Position numbers and translations under genes: made by a program. The notes under the pieces are model-generated. The model was not told the DNA's origin and made no database searches. It saw only the letters and a list, made by a program, of their open reading frames with translations. 64,000 nt of DNA from Nocardia fluminea (GTDB taxonomy: Bacteria > Actinomycetota > Actinomycetes > Mycobacteriales > Mycobacteriaceae), in assembly GCF_002846365.1 (NCBI RefSeq), contig NZ_PJMW01000002.1:1488001-1552000 (forward strand), given 5' to 3'. Shown piece after piece: positions 9,369-18,592 of this stretch (within the stretch, counting starts at the first letter, position 1; each line of letters opens with the position of its first letter).

Positions 9369-10844
9369 TCAGGCGACCGGTTCGAGCACCTTCGCCTCGA
9401 CCGGTGCCACCTCGACCGGCTTGCGGAACCGGGGCAGGAAGACCGTGAGCGCGAGCAGCGCGCCCACGATGGTGACTCCCGCCGCGAACTCCAGGCCCGG
9501 CCGGTAGGTATCGAGCATCTCCTGCGGGGTGGCGCTCGTTCCGTGCCCACCGGAGGTGACGATGGCGGTGGTCACCGCGAGCACGATGGCCGCGCCGACC
9601 TGCATCGAGGTCTGCAGCACGCCTGCCGCGAGACCCTGCTCGTCGTCGTCGATACCGCTGGTGGCCTGCACGTTGATGGCGGGGAAACCGACCCAGCCGA
9701 TGCCGATCAGCAGGATCGCGGGCAGCAGCACGGTGAAGTAGCCGGGTGCCGTGTCGATCCGCAGGAACAGCAGGTAGCCGATCGCCATCACGCTCATGGT
9801 GACCGCGATGACCGGTCCGGTGCCGAAACGGTCGATCAGCTTCTCGGAGAAGAAGGCCGATCCGACGACCAGGATGCCGACCGGCAGCAGGGCCATCGCC
9901 AGCTTCAGCGCCGACCATTCCAGGGTGTCCTGCATGTACAGGGTCACGATGAACTGCCAGGAGAAGTAGGAACCGGCGACCGCGATGATGGCCAGGCTGG
10001 CTCGCACGAGCGAGGCCTTGCGCAGGATGCCGAGACGGACCAGCGGGTGCTTCACGCGCTGTTCGGTGACGACGAACGCGGCGAACAGGGCGATCACGGC
10101 GAGGAACGAACCGATGGTGCGGCCCGAGGCCCAACCGACTTCCGGTGCGGTGACCACGGTGTAGACCAGCAGCAGCATGCCTGCCGTCGACAGGAGCGCA
10201 CCGAGTAGATCGTGTCCGCCTTCCTCGGCCTTACCGTCCTTGGGCACCAGCGCGAACGCGGCGATCAGGGCGGCGACGGCGATCGGGACGGGCAGCAGGA
10301 AGGTCCAGCGCCAGCCGACGCCGGTCATCAGGCCACCGAACAGCAGACCCATGGAGTAGCCGCCCGCGCCGAAGACGGTGTAGATCGACAGCGCCTTGTT
10401 GCGCGCTTTTCCTTCGGCGAAGGTGGTGGTGATGATCGACAGGCCGGTCGGCGCGGTGAACGCGGCGGCCAGACCCTTGATGAATCGGGTGGCGATCAGC
10501 AGCGCGGGGTCGCTCACCAGGCCACCGACGAGGGATGCGACAGCGAACACCGCGAGTGCGATGAGGAAGACCTTGCGGCGACCGAGCAGGTCGGCGGTGC
10601 GCCCGCCCAGCAGCAGCAGGCCGCCGTAACCGAGGATGTAGCCGCTGACGAGCCACTGGAGGGTGGAGGTGGACAGATCGAGTTCGGCGCCGATGGACGG
10701 CAGCGCGACGCCGATCATCGAGACGTCGAGCCCGTCGAGGAAAAGGACGATGCACAGAGTGATCAGCATTCCCCAGAGGCGCAGGGGCCACCTGGTGGGA
10801 TCGGTCGCCTGATCTGCGGCCGAGAGCGTTGCTGGCGAAGTCAT
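9369..10844 (-). CDS. MFS drug exporter, DHA2-type
   Basis: This major facilitator protein has about 14 predicted helices and a length near 490 residues, typical of the DHA2 (EmrB/QacA) proton antiporters. The segment DGLDVSMIGVALPSIGAEL in the first helix matches the family motif LDxTIVNVALP, and GRRKVFL is the loop 2-3 signature. I start it at the ATG at 10844; the frame extends 13 codons further upstream into the operator region. The divergent MarR gene and paired palindromes between the two genes suggest induction by a toxic compound or metabolite. Confidence 0.9.
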   Translation of the reverse strand: MTSPATLSAADQATDPTRWPLRLWGMLITLCIVLFLDGLDVSMIGVALPSIGAELDLSTSTLQWLVSGYILGYGGLLLLGGRTADLLGRRKVFLIALAVFAVASLVGGLVSDPALLIATRFIKGLAAAFTAPTGLSIITTTFAEGKARNKALSIYTVFGAGGYSMGLLFGGLMTGVGWRWTFLLPVPIAVAALIAAFALVPKDGKAEEGGHDLLGALLSTAGMLLLVYTVVTAPEVGWASGRTIGSFLAVIALFAAFVVTEQRVKHPLVRLGILRKASLVRASLAIIAVAGSYFSWQFIVTLYMQDTLEWSALKLAMALLPVGILVVGSAFFSEKLIDRFGTGPVIAVTMSVMAIGYLLFLRIDTAPGYFTVLLPAILLIGIGWVGFPAINVQATSGIDDDEQGLAAGVLQTSMQVGAAIVLAVTTAIVTSGGHGTSATPQEMLDTYRPGLEFAAGVTIVGALLALTVFLPRFRKPVEVAPVEAKVLEPVA

Positions 10845-10858
10845 GCGGAGGACATTAC

Positions 10859-10900
10859 ATGCGTGTGCATTAATTGCCAACACATAAAATGCCGTTGCAT
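10859..10900. promoter_or_regulatory. Paired palindromes, probable MarR operators
   Basis: ATGCGTGTGCAT (10859-10870) and ATGCCGTTGCAT (10889-10900) both fit ATGC-N4-GCAT, and their centres are 30 bp apart, close to three helical turns. They fill the 85-bp gap between the exporter and MarR genes, which is where an autoregulating MarR dimer would bind. Confidence 0.65.
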
Positions 10901-10929
10901 GAACGTGGGTCGACCACTAAGATGGGGCC

Positions 10930-11352
10930 ATGTCGAACCCGGCCGTCACATCAGCTCGGCGCACCGAAGCGCCCCCCGAGCTGGTCGGTCAGTGGCGCGA
11001 ACTGCTCGATCGGCATGCCGCCGTGAGCTGCGCGCTGGAGAAGGCGCTCCAAAGGGACCACGAGATCGGCCTCAGCGAATTCGAAACGCTGGACCGATTG
11101 GTCGACGCGGCGTGTCAGAAGTACCGCATGACAGAGCTGGCCCACGACATCTACCTGAGCCAGAGCGCGCTCTCGCGCGCGGTGGCCAGGCTGGAACGCG
11201 ACGGCCTGGTCGAACGGAGCATGTGCGATCTCGACCGTCGCGCCATCTTCGTCCAGCTCACCGACAAGGGCAGGGAGGTCTACGACCGAGCCCTGCCCAC
11301 CCACCGTTCGGTGCTCGCCGGATCGTGGGACAGCCCTACACAGTGCCCGTAG
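10930..11352 (+). CDS. MarR family transcriptional regulator
   Basis: This 140-residue protein has the winged-helix core of MarR repressors: a recognition region MTELAHDIYLSQSALSRAV, then the wing DGLVERSMCDLDRRAIFVQLT. It is divergent from the MFS exporter and probably represses it until a ligand binds. The C-terminal helix ends abruptly: after HRSVLAG the last residues (WDSPTQCP) are read antisense to the 3' end of the neighbouring DUF5753 gene, with a 17-bp overlap. The natural C-terminus, part of the dimer interface, may therefore have been replaced. Confidence 0.9.
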   Translation: MSNPAVTSARRTEAPPELVGQWRELLDRHAAVSCALEKALQRDHEIGLSEFETLDRLVDAACQKYRMTELAHDIYLSQSALSRAVARLERDGLVERSMCDLDRRAIFVQLTDKGREVYDRALPTHRSVLAGSWDSPTQCP

Positions 11353-12181
11353 CCGCCGCGGCGCTGTCGGCGAAAGCGCGCCGGTAGCGGTCGCATTCCG
11401 CGGGCTTGTCCAGATAGGTGCTGCCCGCCAGGGTCTCCACGTAGACCACCGGCGGCTCCGGCCGGTCCACGGAATCGTCGACGCCGAAATCCAGAATCAC
11501 GAAGCGGCCCGACTCGAGACCCGCGTGGTAGCCGCAATCACCCGGAACCACCCGGATACGCACGGTGTCGCGCTCGGCCAGCTCCCGCAAACGCGCGAGC
11601 TGGCCCGCGCGCACACGGTCGCCACCGATGACACGGGTGAGCACCGACTCGGCCAGCACCACGTCGAGGCGCAACGGATCGTCGGCCCTGGTCACCAGTG
11701 CCTGCCTGGCTGCCATCACCCGCAGCCTGCGCTCGAGCTCCGCCTCGGTCAGCCCGGGAATCGTCCGCTCGAACAGCGCTGTGGCGTAGTCCTCGGTCTG
11801 CAACAGGGCAGGCACGAGGCCGTCCTCGAAGAGCGCGAGCCCCGACGCGGCCTCCTCCAGACCGATGTAGACCTCGAAACCCTCCGCGATCACGTCGCCG
11901 TAGCTCGTCCACCAACCCCGTGCCTTGGTTTCGCGAGCCAAGGCGGCCAGCGGTTCGACCAGGTCGGCCGGCGCGCCGTACACCTTGCACATGGCCTCGA
12001 CGTCGAGGCTGCGCAACGACGTCTGCCCCGTCTCGATCCGCCAGATCTTCGCTTCCGACCACTCCAGTTGCGCCGCCGCGGTTCTCGTCGTCATCCGCGC
12101 ACGATTGCGCAGGTCACGTAAGTGCCTGCCCAACTGCCTGCGCGGCATCGTGGAACCGGTGACGCCCTGTGGTGAAGCCAT
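11336..12181 (-). CDS. Helix-turn-helix (XRE) protein with DUF5753 domain
   Basis: Residues about 14-70 form an XRE-type helix-turn-helix (TRTAAAQLEWSEAKIWRIETG). The rest is the DUF5753 domain (from about residue 90, including ALLQTEDYA and the LARLRELAERD segment). This two-part protein is common in nocardiae and streptomycetes, usually beside a small DUF397 gene, with which it forms a toxin-antitoxin-like or developmental pair. No DUF397 gene is visible next to this one. The ATG at 12181 has GGGGGG upstream. It is convergent with, and overlaps, the MarR gene. Confidence 0.88.
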   Translation of the reverse strand: MASPQGVTGSTMPRRQLGRHLRDLRNRARMTTRTAAAQLEWSEAKIWRIETGQTSLRSLDVEAMCKVYGAPADLVEPLAALARETKARGWWTSYGDVIAEGFEVYIGLEEAASGLALFEDGLVPALLQTEDYATALFERTIPGLTEAELERRLRVMAARQALVTRADDPLRLDVVLAESVLTRVIGGDRVRAGQLARLRELAERDTVRIRVVPGDCGYHAGLESGRFVILDFGVDDSVDRPEPPVVYVETLAGSTYLDKPAECDRYRRAFADSAAAATGTV

Positions 12182-12304
12182 AAATCCCCCCTGTATCCGA
12201 ACTCCGGTCTCCGGACAGAACTTTCGGAGACCGCCCTACGCAGCCGACATATCGCCGGATCTGCGTACGGATTGTTTCACAATGAATCGGACACCGCGCA
12301 AGAC

Positions 12305-12889
12305 CTATTTTTTCTTGCGGAACCGCCAGAACTGCACCGCACGAACATCTTCGGAGAGCTGACTCACCGGCTCGGCGACGTCGGACAGCGCCTGGAACAG
12401 GCCGTCGGCCAGGACACTGATGTGTTCGACGCGCCCCGCCAGCCGGGCGGCGTTGTCGGCGAATTCGAGCATCAGGCGGACCGAGGCCGCAATGGTGAGC
12501 CCCAACGGGATCGACACCAGCGCGGCCAGCACCCCGAGCACAGCGGAGGCCTTCCACATCAGCACGGTGAAGGCGATCGGCAGCCCGATGCCGAAGGACG
12601 CCACGCCGAGCACGTAGGCCAGCGGCAGCAATGTCCTGGTCGCGGGCCTGCGGAACTGCACGTCCAGCAGGGATCGGCCGGCTTCCGCGGCCCACTGTTT
12701 GGCCGAACCGGTGGTGCGGAACGGCTCGTCGAACCCCGCGTCCCGCGCCAGATCGGCTTCGTAGGAGACTTCAGCGGCACCATCGGGCCGCTTGCCACCC
12801 GCCTCTTTCCAAGAGAGCCAACGGGATTCGGCGTCGAATTCCTCGGCGTCCGCGTCGTTCGGCTCGGGGGTGTCCGGCGCTTCGGTCAT
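12305..12889 (-). CDS. DUF4282 family membrane protein
   Basis: The 194-residue protein begins with an acidic, disordered stretch, then a LLDVQFRR segment that precedes two membrane helices (about residues 88-110 and 118-140). It ends in a basic RFRKKK tail. The pair of helices after a short amphipathic region is the DUF4282 pattern, whose function is unknown. I use the ATG of MTEAPDTPEP at 12889; the frame stays open much further upstream but that region lies across the promoter of the next gene and looks like an antisense shadow. Confidence 0.75.
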   Translation of the reverse strand: MTEAPDTPEPNDADAEEFDAESRWLSWKEAGGKRPDGAAEVSYEADLARDAGFDEPFRTTGSAKQWAAEAGRSLLDVQFRRPATRTLLPLAYVLGVASFGIGLPIAFTVLMWKASAVLGVLAALVSIPLGLTIAASVRLMLEFADNAARLAGRVEHISVLADGLFQALSDVAEPVSQLSEDVRAVQFWRFRKKK

Positions 12890-13081
12890 ACCCCGAATCC
12901 TGCCCGCTCCAGACCGCGACGCCAACCCCGGCGGCGCTGCACCTGCGATAGCGAAGGTTACCGAACTGAGACGAAGCAGACACTCTCGAATATTTTTCGG
13001 TAACGGCGTAACGAGTCGGCCACCTCCAGCCGATACGCCCATGAACGCAGGAACAGAGCTCTTCGGGGAATGGAGAACACA

Positions 13082-13576
13082 GTGCGCACGACGTTTCCGA
13101 CCACCACTACGGCCACCGACAAGGGTGCCGCCGCGCAGGAGTACGCCGCGCGTGGATGGACGGTCGCCGAAACTGCCAACGGCCTCTGCTTGATCACCGA
13201 CGAGGAGGTCTCGGCCATCGAGATCACCGGTGAGATCGCGGGCGACGTTCGCCGCTTCCTGCGCGCCAACAACCTGTCCGGCCCCGTGATCGAGATCCCG
13301 GGCCACGAGCGTCGCGAGATCCACCTGGTCACCGGTGTCCGCAAGGCCGCCATGGCGATCGAGGCTCTGCGTGAGGCCGGCGTCATCGTGCACACCGACG
13401 GTGCCAGCATCCCGCTGCCGCCGACCCAGCTCGCCGCGGGCAGTGCCTCCTGGGGCGTCGCCCCCACCGAGGCCCGCTGGATCCCGCCGGTCGTCGCCCT
13501 CGGTGCGGCCGTGCGCTCGGCGATCGCACGCAGGCAGTCCGCGGGCAAGCGCTCGAAGCTGACCCTGGCCAGCTGA
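13082..13576 (+). CDS. Conserved hypothetical, primase-polymerase-like fragment
   Basis: I do not recognise this 164-residue protein with confidence. The stretch YAARGWTVAETANGLCLIT followed by acidic residues resembles the beginning of actinobacterial proteins annotated as bifunctional primase/polymerase N-terminal domain, but catalytic residues cannot be confirmed. The C-terminal 40 residues are basic and hydrophobic. I prefer the GTG at 13082, with GGAG 6-7 nt upstream; an in-frame ATG lies 12 bases before it. A hairpin follows the stop, so it is likely a single-gene unit. Confidence 0.65.
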   Translation: MRTTFPTTTTATDKGAAAQEYAARGWTVAETANGLCLITDEEVSAIEITGEIAGDVRRFLRANNLSGPVIEIPGHERREIHLVTGVRKAAMAIEALREAGVIVHTDGASIPLPPTQLAAGSASWGVAPTEARWIPPVVALGAAVRSAIARRQSAGKRSKLTLAS

Positions 13577-13585
13577 TTCGAACCA

Positions 13586-13640
13586 GCCGAAACCCGCGAA
13601 GCGCGACGCCTCCCCGACGTCGCCGCTCGCGGGTTTTCGG
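13586..13640 (+). terminator. Terminator hairpin
   Basis: CGAAACCCGCGAAGCG near 13588 pairs with CGCTCGCGGGTTTTCGG (13624-13640), enclosing a shorter GACG/CGTC pairing. It ends in a T-rich arm just after the hypothetical gene. Confidence 0.7.
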
Positions 13641-13683
13641 CGTTTCCAGCCATCGCCCCCATCGGTGGGCGTAAGCATGAGGG

Positions 13684-15843
13684 ATGGCTCCACGTTCGCT
13701 TCTGCGCACCTGTCCGCTGTGTGAGGCCGTCTGCGGTCTCACGGTCACCCTCGACGACGCCGACCAGGTGCTGTCGGTACGCGGCGACCGCGACGACCCG
13801 TTCAGCAAAGGCTTCCTGTGCCCGAAGGGCGCCAGCTTCGGCAAGCTCGACGGTGATCCCGACCTCGTCACCACCCCGCTGATCCGCGACGGTGCCGGCT
13901 TCCGCCCCGCGGGCTGGGACGAGGCGTTCGATCTGATCGCGGCCGCGTTCGCCGAGATCCCGCAGGGCGCGGCCGCGGTGTACCTGGGCAACCCCAACGC
14001 GCACACCGTCGCGGGCGCGCTCTATCTGCCCGTCCTGATCCGCGCGCTGAGCACCCGCCACGTCTACACCGCGAGCTCGGCCGATCAGATGCCCAAGCAG
14101 GTCGCGGCCGGGCTCATGTTCGGCGACCCGCTGACAGTTCCGGTCCCCGACCTCGACCGCACCGACTTCCTGCTGATGCTCGGTGCCAATCCCCTCGAAT
14201 CCAACGGGTCGCTGTGCACCGCACCCGACTTCCCCGGACGGTTGAAGGCGTTGCGGGCGCGCGGGGGCAAGCTCGTCGTGGTCGATCCGCGTGAGACCAG
14301 AACGGCGGCGCTCGCCGACCAGCACCTGTTCATCCGGCCGGGTTCGGACGCGTATCTGCTGTTCGGGGTCGTGCACACGCTGTTCGAGGAGGGTTTGACG
14401 GACGTGCGCGTCGATGTCGCCGGGCTCGGCGAACTGCGTGCGGCCGCCCTCGATTTCCCACCCGAAGCGGTGGCCGAGCGCACCGGCATCCCCGCGGCCA
14501 CCATCCGCGCACTGGCCCGCGAACTCGCGGCCGCGCCCACGTCGGCCGTCTACGCGCGGATCGGTACCTGCACCGCCGAATTCGGCACGCTCACCCAGTG
14601 GCTGGTCGACGCGCTGAACACCCTCACCGGCAACCTCGACTCCCCCGGCGGCGCCATGTTCGCCGCCGCCGCGGCGGGCGGGGTGCAGCGCAGCAGGCCG
14701 TTCCGGCTCGGACGCTGGACCAGCCGGGTCCGCGAACTGCCCGAGGCCATGGGTGAACTGCCCGTGGCCACCCTCGCCGACGAGATCGAAACACCGGGCG
14801 AGGGGCAGATCAGGGCGCTGGTGACGGTGGCGGGCAACCCCGTACTGTCCGCGCCGAGCGGTGCGCGACTCGATCGAGGTCTGGCCGGGCTGGAGTTCAT
14901 GGTCAGTGTGGATCGCTACGTCAACGAGACGACCAGACACGCGAATGTGATCCTGCCGCCGCCGCGTTCGGTGCAGTCACCGCACTTCGACTTCGCGCTG
15001 CTCCAGTTCGCGGTGCGCAACTACGCGCGCTACTCGCCGCCGCTGGTCCCGCTGGGCGATCGGCCCTCGGAGTCGGCCGTGGTGGCCCGGCTCGCGGCCG
15101 CGGTGAGCGGTCAGCCGCATGCCGGGACGGGCGCGGCGAGCCCGATCGCGATGGTCGACGAGCTCGTCATCGCGGGCACCCTACACAAGGCCGACATGAG
15201 CGAGCGCCGCGACGAGCTGACGGGCGCCGACACCACCGAACAGCGCCTCGACCTGATGCTCAAGCTCGGCCCGTACGGCGCGTGGAACGGCGGCGATCTG
15301 AGCCTGAAAACCCTCCTGGACAACCCGCACGGCATCGACCTGGGCCCCCTGCGACCTCGGCTGCCGGGAGTGCTGCGGACCGCGTCGAAGAGGGTCGAGC
15401 TGGCACCGCCGCAACTGCTCGCGGACGTGGCGCGCCTGCGGGCCGGACTGGCGAGCACCGCGCCCGCGATGGTGCTGATCGGACGACGTCAGCTGCGCTC
15501 CAACAACAGCTGGATGCACAACATCGCGGGACTGGTCGGCGGTTCCAACCGCTGCACGCTCCAGGTCCATCCCGACGACGCGACCCAGCTCGGCCTCGGC
15601 GAACAGGCTCAGATCACCTCGGCGGCCGGGTCGTTGACGGTGCAGGTCGAGCTGACGCCGACGATCATGCGCGGGGTGGTGAGCCTCCCGCATGGCTGGG
15701 GCCACGGCACGAGCACCACACAGTCGGTCGCGCTGGCGCACGCCGGGGTGAATGCCAATGTGCTGACCGATGATTCGGTGGTCGATGTGGTGTCCGGAAC
15801 CGCCGTGTTCAACGGGGTACCGGTTACGGTAAGTCCAGCCTGA
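13684..15843 (+). CDS. Molybdopterin-dependent oxidoreductase with one [4Fe-4S] site
   Basis: This is a member of the DMSO reductase superfamily. The N-terminus has the iron-sulfur motif CPLCEAVCG and then FLCPKG, giving Cys-x2-Cys-x3-Cys-xn-Cys. Next come the molybdopterin domains (LMLGANPLESNGS, VVDPRETRTA) and the C-terminal MopB-binding domain (LIGRRQLRSNNSWMHN, HPDDATQLGL). The length, 719 residues, is like FdhF and assimilatory nitrate reductase-type enzymes. No twin-arginine signal is present, so it should be cytoplasmic. No partner subunit is adjacent, and the substrate cannot be read from sequence alone. Confidence 0.9.
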   Translation: MAPRSLLRTCPLCEAVCGLTVTLDDADQVLSVRGDRDDPFSKGFLCPKGASFGKLDGDPDLVTTPLIRDGAGFRPAGWDEAFDLIAAAFAEIPQGAAAVYLGNPNAHTVAGALYLPVLIRALSTRHVYTASSADQMPKQVAAGLMFGDPLTVPVPDLDRTDFLLMLGANPLESNGSLCTAPDFPGRLKALRARGGKLVVVDPRETRTAALADQHLFIRPGSDAYLLFGVVHTLFEEGLTDVRVDVAGLGELRAAALDFPPEAVAERTGIPAATIRALARELAAAPTSAVYARIGTCTAEFGTLTQWLVDALNTLTGNLDSPGGAMFAAAAAGGVQRSRPFRLGRWTSRVRELPEAMGELPVATLADEIETPGEGQIRALVTVAGNPVLSAPSGARLDRGLAGLEFMVSVDRYVNETTRHANVILPPPRSVQSPHFDFALLQFAVRNYARYSPPLVPLGDRPSESAVVARLAAAVSGQPHAGTGAASPIAMVDELVIAGTLHKADMSERRDELTGADTTEQRLDLMLKLGPYGAWNGGDLSLKTLLDNPHGIDLGPLRPRLPGVLRTASKRVELAPPQLLADVARLRAGLASTAPAMVLIGRRQLRSNNSWMHNIAGLVGGSNRCTLQVHPDDATQLGLGEQAQITSAAGSLTVQVELTPTIMRGVVSLPHGWGHGTSTTQSVALAHAGVNANVLTDDSVVDVVSGTAVFNGVPVTVSPA

Positions 15844-16012
15844 TCAGTCCAGGTCTGGAAACCGTTGCGCAAACTCGGCTTTCATCCCATTCGCAACAAT
15901 GGAGACGCCCCACCGGCAGTGAGAGTCCCCTAGACTGGATGAGATTGCGGTCACAGCGGGGGTTTCGGCGCAGAAGCCCGCATCAACCGGTACGGCTAGC
16001 AGAGGGGGCCCG

Positions 16013-16639
16013 ATGCCCGAAAAATTCGTCGGCAGCGACGGAGAACACGAGCTACAGGACACGTTGGGTACCTCGGAGAGAGCCGAGCGTTTCTACGACG
16101 ACCAGGTGATCGACTATCTGAATCCCACGATGGTCGATTTCGTCGCCCGGATGGACATGGCCTTCATCGCCACCTCCGACTCACACGGCGAATGTGACTC
16201 CAGCTTCCGGGCGGGGACCCCCGGATTTCTGCACGTCATCGACGATCGCACGATTGCGTACCCCGAGTACCGGGGTAACGGGGTGATGGCCAGCCTGGGC
16301 AATCTCCTCGAGAACCCGCACGTGGGAATCCTCATGATCGACTTCGTTCGCGACCTCATCGGCCTGCACATCAACGGGAAAGCCCGCATGGTCGCCGACA
16401 GTGAGCTGCGCGACACCGTCACCGACCTGCCACCCGCCGAGCGGGGCAAGACCTCGCAGGTGTGGGTGGTGGTCGATGTCGAGGAGGCCTACATCCACTG
16501 CCGCAAGCACATTCCGCAGATGGTCCCGGTCGCGCGGGATCAGCGCGAATGGGGCACCGACAACGTGCGTGCCAAGGGCGGGGACTACTTCGGCGTCAAG
16601 GCGGGCAAAGGGGCGCCCGCCATCGCCGAGGCCAGCTGA
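16013..16639 (+). CDS. Pyridoxamine 5'-phosphate oxidase family protein
   Basis: This 208-residue protein has the split-barrel flavin-binding fold of the PPOX family: MDMAFIATSDSHGECDSS, then a PGFLHVIDDRTIAYPEY strand pair, then NPHVGILMIDF. Members bind FMN or F420 and reduce diverse substrates. The ATG at 16013 follows GAGGGGG. Its stop codon directly abuts, with no gap, the stop codon of the convergent GtrA gene. The physiological substrate is unknown. Confidence 0.88.
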   Translation: MPEKFVGSDGEHELQDTLGTSERAERFYDDQVIDYLNPTMVDFVARMDMAFIATSDSHGECDSSFRAGTPGFLHVIDDRTIAYPEYRGNGVMASLGNLLENPHVGILMIDFVRDLIGLHINGKARMVADSELRDTVTDLPPAERGKTSQVWVVVDVEEAYIHCRKHIPQMVPVARDQREWGTDNVRAKGGDYFGVKAGKGAPAIAEAS

Positions 16640-17095
16640 CTACTCGATCTTGAAGATCACCACGCGCTGCACGACGAAGTTGATGACGGTTGCGGTGCCC
16701 TGCGCGATCACGAACGCGAGGGGCTGGCGCCACCACTCGTCGGGCAGCGCGAAGTACAGCGCGGCGTTGATCCCCACCTGCACCGCGAAGGTCACCGCGT
16801 AGAGCGCGACCACCGCGAAGAACCTGGCCCTGCTCGGCTCGGCCTTGAACGTCCAGCGCCGGTTGATCAGGTACGCCGTCGTGGTGCCCGCGACGAAACT
16901 GATCGCCTTCGCCAGGCTCACCGGCAACCCGAGCAGATTCAGCAGCAGGCTGTAGATGCCGTAGTCGACGATCGCCGACAAACCACCCGTCAGCGTGAAC
17001 CGCACGATCTGCGTCTTGAGGTCGACATCGGTCCCGCCCGGCTCGTCGACCAGGGGAATTTCGGCGGGTAGCGGCAGATGCGGTTGGGCTTGCAC
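16640..17095 (-). CDS. GtrA family protein, Rv3789-like
   Basis: Four hydrophobic segments and the loop INRRWTFKAEPS match M. tuberculosis Rv3789, a GtrA protein next to dprE1. Rv3789 has been described first as a candidate decaprenyl-phosphoryl-arabinose flippase and later as an anchor that recruits the arabinosyltransferase AftA. Position and motif agree here too, divergent from dprE1. I choose the GTG at 17095, which leaves 69 bp for the two promoters; an ATG at 17149 would leave only 15 bp. The N-terminal 40 residues ahead of the first helix are longer than in Rv3789. Confidence 0.9.
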   Translation of the reverse strand: MQAQPHLPLPAEIPLVDEPGGTDVDLKTQIVRFTLTGGLSAIVDYGIYSLLLNLLGLPVSLAKAISFVAGTTTAYLINRRWTFKAEPSRARFFAVVALYAVTFAVQVGINAALYFALPDEWWRQPLAFVIAQGTATVINFVVQRVVIFKIE

Positions 17096-17164
17096 GTGAG
17101 CAGCGTACGAGACCGGTGCACTGTCCTGCCACGTATACCCGCCATGCATGTAGCCTCTTAGCCG

Positions 17165-18592
17165 ATGTCTGAGAACATTTCGACCACCAACGATGAGGCG
17201 TTCGCGCTCCCTACGCGCACCCGCAAGCTCACCGGTTGGGGTCGCACCGCACCCACCTCCGCCGAAGTGCTCTCGACCAGCGATCCGGAATTGATCGCCA
17301 AGGCCGTGAGCATGGTGGCGCAGGACAACGACTCGAAGCCGGCGCATCTGCGACGCGGCGTGATCGCGCGTGGCCTCGGCCGCTCGTACGGCGACAACTC
17401 GCAGAACGCGGGCGGCCTCGTCATCGACATGCCCGCGCTGAACAAGATCCACAGCATCGACGCGGCCACCCGCCTCGTCGACGTGGACGGCGGCGTCGAC
17501 CTCGACCAGCTGATGAAGGCGGCGCTACCGTTCGGCCTATGGGTGCCGGTGCTACCCGGTACCCGGCAGGTCACCGTCGGCGGCGCCATCGGCTCCGATA
17601 TCCACGGCAAGAACCACCACAGCGCCGGTAGCTTCGGCAACCACGTGCGCTCGATGGATCTGCTCACCGCCGACGGCGTCGTCCGCACGATCACCGCCGC
17701 GTCCGACCCGGAGCTGTTCTGGGCGACCATCGGCGGCTGCGGCCTGACCGGCATCATCCTGCGGGCCACCGTCGAGATGACCCCCACCGAGACGGCGTAC
17801 TTCATCGCCGACGGCGACGTGACCAGCACTCTCGACGAGACCATCGCCTTCCACAGCGACGGGTCGGAGGACAAGTACGAGTACAGCTCGGCCTGGTTCG
17901 ACGCCATCAGCCCGCTGCCCAACCTGGGCCGCGCGGCGATCTCCCGGGGCAACCTGGCCAAGGTGGACCAGCTGCCGAAGAAGCTGCAGAAGGACCCGCT
18001 GCGCTTCAACGGCAAGACCTTCTTCACGCTGCCCGATGTGTTCCCCAACGGGCTGGCCAACAAGTACACCTTCGGGCCGATCGGGGAGATCTGGTACCGC
18101 AAGTCGGGCACCTACCGGGGCAAGGCGCAGAGCCTGACCGCGTTCTATCACCCGCTCGACATGATGGGCGAATGGAACCGCGGCTACGGCTCCAACGGCT
18201 TCTTGCAGTACCAGTTCGTGGTGCCGCCGGAGTCGGTGGAAGAGTTCAAGCGCATCATCATCGACATCCAGCGCTCGGGGTTCTACTCGTTCCTCAACGT
18301 GTTCAAGCTTTTCGGCGAGGGCAACCAGGCGCCGCTGAGCTTCCCGATGGCGGGCTGGAACATCTGCGTCGACTTCCCGATCTCGCCCGGACTCAACGAG
18401 TTCGTCACCGATCTCGACCGGCGCGTGCTCGAGTTCGGCGGACGGCTCTACACCGCGAAGGATTCGCGCACCTCCGCGGAGACCTTCCACAAGATGTACC
18501 CGCGGATCGACGAGTGGATCAAGGTCCGCCGCAGCGTCGACCCGAACGGCGTGTTCATGTCCGATATGGCCAGGAGGCTGGAGCTCCAGTGA
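17165..18592 (+). CDS. dprE1: Decaprenylphosphoryl-beta-D-ribose 2'-oxidase DprE1
   Basis: DprE1 is the FAD enzyme that oxidises decaprenyl-phosphoryl ribose at C2', the first half of epimerisation to the arabinose donor. The FAD-binding site shows [16 protein letters not shown] and the segment [16 protein letters not shown]. The C-terminus ([16 protein letters not shown]) is nearly that of M. tuberculosis. Cys401 (codon TGC, 18365-18367) in GWNICVDFP lies 74 residues from the end, the same as Cys387 of M. tuberculosis, the residue modified by benzothiazinones. dprE2 overlaps its stop by 4 nt. No clear ribosome site precedes the ATG, so the message may be leaderless. Confidence 0.97.
   Translation: MSENISTTNDEAFALPTRTRKLTGWGRTAPTSAEVLSTSDPELIAKAVSMVAQDNDSKPAHLRRGVIARGLGRSYGDNSQNAGGLVIDMPALNKIHSIDAATRLVDVDGGVDLDQLMKAALPFGLWVPVLPGTRQVTVGGAIGSDIHGKNHHSAGSFGNHVRSMDLLTADGVVRTITAASDPELFWATIGGCGLTGIILRATVEMTPTETAYFIADGDVTSTLDETIAFHSDGSEDKYEYSSAWFDAISPLPNLGRAAISRGNLAKVDQLPKKLQKDPLRFNGKTFFTLPDVFPNGLANKYTFGPIGEIWYRKSGTYRGKAQSLTAFYHPLDMMGEWNRGYGSNGFLQYQFVVPPESVEEFKRIIIDIQRSGFYSFLNVFKLFGEGNQAPLSFPMAGWNICVDFPISPGLNEFVTDLDRRVLEFGGRLYTAKDSRTSAETFHKMYPRIDEWIKVRRSVDPNGVFMSDMARRLELQ

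Noticed and set aside
12890..14940. Long minus-strand open frames across the hypothetical and molybdopterin genes
   Set aside because: They are antisense to well-supported genes and translate to Arg/Pro/Gly-rich strings with no family signature, a typical high-GC shadow.
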